Shown: piece after piece, positions 27,261 through 29,875 of the stretch
Layout: each line of letters opens with the position of its first letter
How positions within the stretch are numbered: position 1 is the first letter of the stretch
Assembly: GCA_025331445.1 (NCBI GenBank)
Contig: JAIWNE010000217.1
Span: 1-29,875 of the forward strand
Reading direction: 5' to 3'
DNA from: Blakeslea trispora
Taxonomy: Eukaryota > Mucoromycota > Mucoromycetes > Mucorales > Choanephoraceae
Length of the DNA: 29,875 bases
Program-made: the position numbers and the translations under genes
The notes under the pieces: model-generated
The model's input: only the letters and a program-made list of their open reading frames with translations
Database searches by the model: none
Told to the model about the DNA's origin: nothing

Positions 27261-29875
27261 TTACATAATTTTATTTGGTAAATCAACAACGACAGTGATA
27301 TCTGTGAAAGGTGTATTCAACATGTGAACTAGTGAATTCATTTTTTGTACTGGAAAATTGAATAGAACTAACATTTTCGTATTCACACCGAAAAGGACGC
27401 ATATAAGGTCCAGTGTACTGAGATAAATCTTCTTTACCGGTACGAGGATTCTTGAACCAGTGAACGAAAGCAAAGTAATGGTTCAAGTAGCATGTTTTGC
27501 CATTGCTATCAGAAACTGTGCCTGATGACAAAAAAAGTAATCGACTGATCCAGCACGCAGATGCTCGGTAGTGTCTGTTATATTGACACCTTCCAAATCA
27601 TCGTTTTCGAAATCATCCTGGCGAAAGGCATTGAAATCGATGCCAACATTGCTTCCTGTTAGTCTAGAACTGTAAGTGGATCCAAGCACATCAATCTTTT
27701 TGAATTTTTTGACATTGTTGATAACGACAATCGGTGTACTGTATTGTCTTCCGTAATATTCAACCAAACATTGAAAGTGTTCTGGTTTCAAGTGCTTAGG
27801 AGCCCCTCGGGCCCAAGTGAGAGGCACTCTACCGTCCCTGGTCATGGATTCAAAGCCCATAGGATTTCCACCTTTTTGTGAATACTTGATCATGTCCCTA
27901 ATGAATAAGGAATACCAGGTTCTATGATACCCTGATCTTGCAACAAATCCTCACTTGTTTGAATGATATTGTTGTTGTTGTTTTCTGTAGTTTGGTTCAT
28001 TTCGTAGTTGTTTGATATATATGAAAAAAAGTATTTCTAATAAAAAACAAATGAATATGATTGATGCTCTAAATGTCTTGATTTAGTTGGATACTATCAA
28101 TTGATTATCAGCATGGTGACACAACCCTCTTTTGGCACTACCATTCGAAAAACTACAAAACTTTAACTGATGCGATTGAGATAGGGCTGAAAGCTATTGG
28201 TAGATTTCCAAATCTCACAGTTATTGGTGTATAACATTATGCCAACACTGTTACGTTACAGGCAAAAGACAATTTTAACAAACAAAATATAAACCAAAAA
28301 TGGTAAGAACGTATCACGCTCTGTTTAAATTTGAAGCGAAGTTTATTTTAGTCTAGTTTCTTTTGTTTTTTGTTTCTTTTTTTATGTATTAGCTTTCTTT
28401 AATGTTGCATCTTCAATAGGCATGACAAACCATAAACTACGCGTAGTAAATCAACCATAAACTTGGTATGCATAGGCAGTAGAAAATAAACGTGATAATA
28501 ATGTAAGCAAATATGTTAAGTTTTTTTTGTTTTTATTCTAAATTTTTTTAATGATATTGATAAGTATTGTAGATCGATAATAACAATAAAAAAAAAAAAA
28601 GCAATTAGGAGAGTTCATCTAAGGAGGTGATGCCAGCATCGTTAGAGAAGATTATTGCTTGCATTTTACGCATGTATGTTTTCTCAAACCATGCTTGTGA
28701 TTTGTTTTTACATTTTTAAGAAAGAGGTTGTTTCTTTCGAAGTTAAACGCCCAAAAGCAAGAGACTGGACCCCATTTGCGCATGCAATCGCGGAGATGCA
28801 GCAAAATGAAAATTGGGCGGAACAGATTCAGAGCCGTAGGCTTGTTCATATTTTTTGGCAAAGTTTAAGAGATGAGTGTGAACTACATCAATGTCAGCAA
28901 TTTTTATAACACCAGAATCTAGGATTCGGAGAGCATGGATCAACTCCATCATGTGCATGTAAACAGAGGCATCAAGAGCGGAGGACAAAGGAGAGCATGG
29001 GCCATAGAGGTCATGAAATCTTTAAATTCGACTGCTTTGACATATGGGAACCCAGTTTTAGTAATTTTTTTTGACATAGGATTGCCAGGAGCTTGGGGAT
29101 TAAATCCATATGATATTGCATGATCTTTGAACCTTCAGATAAGCATCTTCCGGCATCATTTTATTAAAGAGTTTTGCAGCACCCAAGTAAGAACTGCATA
29201 GGCTCAATAGCCAACAAGTCGTAGAAAAGTAAGGTAACTTGAAAAGCACCGAAAAACGAACACCACTTGCTTGCTCTAACTCCTTTCTTTTCTTTGCTGT
29301 GTCAGCCTTCTTCCAAGCACGAGAGCTAGCCCTTGTTTCCTCATTGGTTCTTCTTCTCCAAGTGTCACAATTCCAGTTGCAATAGTTTCTTTGGTTGCCA
29401 GGTCCTGCAAAACGAGGGAAACTGCGTATGGCACAAGTGACAACCGAAATTACTATTGAAGGACATACTACTTGCTAGTTTTTTGTTGCTGGAAGATCCG
29501 AGCAGATTGTGGCCAAGCACGCCCTTACATTGTTCTTAACAACCGAGCCATCTTTCATCACCATCGTCATCTCTACACCATTCAGCAACACGAGCAACTC
29601 ATCCACCAATGGCTTCAGGTAATGGTTGAACGCGGTAGTAGGAGGTTCTTTAGGACCAGGAATGACTCCTACGAGTATCATATTTTCTTGAGGTCACGGC
29701 CTTGGCTTTAGGAAGGTTTTGGATAGTGAGGTATATGCACCCTACACTATAATGAGCACTAAATGGACCAAACCAGTCAACGTTTAAAGTGAGGAGCAGG
29801 TTGTAGTTACCGAGGAAAGCGAAAGGAAGAGGGTCGTTTGGAAATGCCTTGAACTCAGCGAAACCAGTACCATCG
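27261..29875 (-). pseudogene. Tnp2-type (CACTA) transposase, copy C, broken and cut by the window edge
   Basis: It enters at 29875 on minus in LPFAFLGNYNLLLTLNVDWF, the first catalytic block. Then ILVGVIPGPKEPPTTAFNHY (after a frameshift near 29690), SDLPATKN, NEETRASSRAWKKADTAKKR (about 29280-29340), SGVRFSVLFKLPYF, YLGAAKLFNKMMPEDAYLK (about 29140-29195), KAVEFKDFMT, and FNFERNN with the catalytic Glu (about 28740). From about 28640 to 28000 there is no coding sense. A C-terminal domain begins at ATG 27998 (MNQTTENNNNN) and includes FQCLVEYYGRQYSTPIVVIN, FKKIDVLGSTYSSRLTG, YFAFVHWF and a final VVVDLPNKIM with stop at 27261. Closer to copy A than to B (both read RKWGPVSCFW where B reads SPSHWLF). 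The 5' part lies outside the window. Confidence 0.86.
27999..28650. other. Non-coding gap inside the copy C transposase relic
   Basis: About 650 bp of AT-rich sequence with no coding sense, between the FNFERNN catalytic block and the C-terminal ORF. A gap of similar size (about 4200-4740) sits at the same place in copy A and is absent from copy B. It could be an intergenic region making the C-terminal domain a separate gene, or decayed sequence. Confidence 0.55.

Overview
The window reads as a eukaryotic, AT-rich, transposon-packed stretch of a fungal genome. A Mucoromycota (Mucorales-type) fungus is most likely. The clues are very short GT..AG introns (48-67 bp), T/A-rich flanks, pyrimidine tracts in front of start codons, and transposase types (Tnp2/CACTA, FAR1-MULE-OTU, Tc1/mariner-like with an HDEST motif) that I associate with such fungi. 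The organism is an inference. I see no host housekeeping gene, tRNA or rRNA; almost everything recognisable is mobile-element DNA.

Layout. (1) 1-320: a T-tract/GCAAC repeat array. (2) About 640-1500, minus strand: a broken OTU-protease relic. (3) 1974-6714: 'copy A' of a two-gene CACTA-type cassette, with a Tnp2 transposase on plus (1974-5453) and a companion gene on minus (6714-5481), tail to tail, both broken. (4) 8074-23552: a full CACTA-type element, 'copy B' (15,479 bp, ends CACTA..TAGTG, 3-bp target duplication GCG, TGCAATGGACAAG-type subterminal repeats). It holds a Tnp2 gene (17388-20415, plus, two nonsense codons) and an apparently intact companion gene (22050-20998, minus). Two younger elements sit inside it: an apparently intact Mutator-like element (8306-12554, perfect 141-bp inverted repeats, 8-bp duplication TAAAGAAT) and an apparently intact Tc1/mariner-type element (14231-17141, perfect 24-bp inverted repeats, TA duplication). 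(5) 24245-24575: an orphan CACTA end, inverted, homologous to the left end of copy B and lacking the Mutator insertion, so it works as a paralogous empty site. (6) 24630-24833: a hairpin-rich tandem repeat. (7) 26061-29875: 'copy C', companion on plus (26061-27187) and Tnp2 on minus (29875-27261, running off the window), both broken.

How the parts work together. The three cassettes share one plan: a transposase with an N-terminal CxCxxC motif, a Tnp2 catalytic core (DWF..DxMHN..FNFER) and a C-terminal accessory domain, facing a roughly 290-residue companion. The companion has an N-terminal low-complexity or coiled-coil part, an MSDEED acidic motif, a WRSDK motif at an exon edge and an LPxWA tail. 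This resembles the TnpD/TnpA division of labour of En/Spm, but the companion family is one I cannot name. The Mutator element encodes one nine-exon protein joining a FAR1 zinc finger, MULE DDE core, SWIM finger and an OTU cysteine-protease domain. All splices and reading frames were worked out by eye; no search was run.
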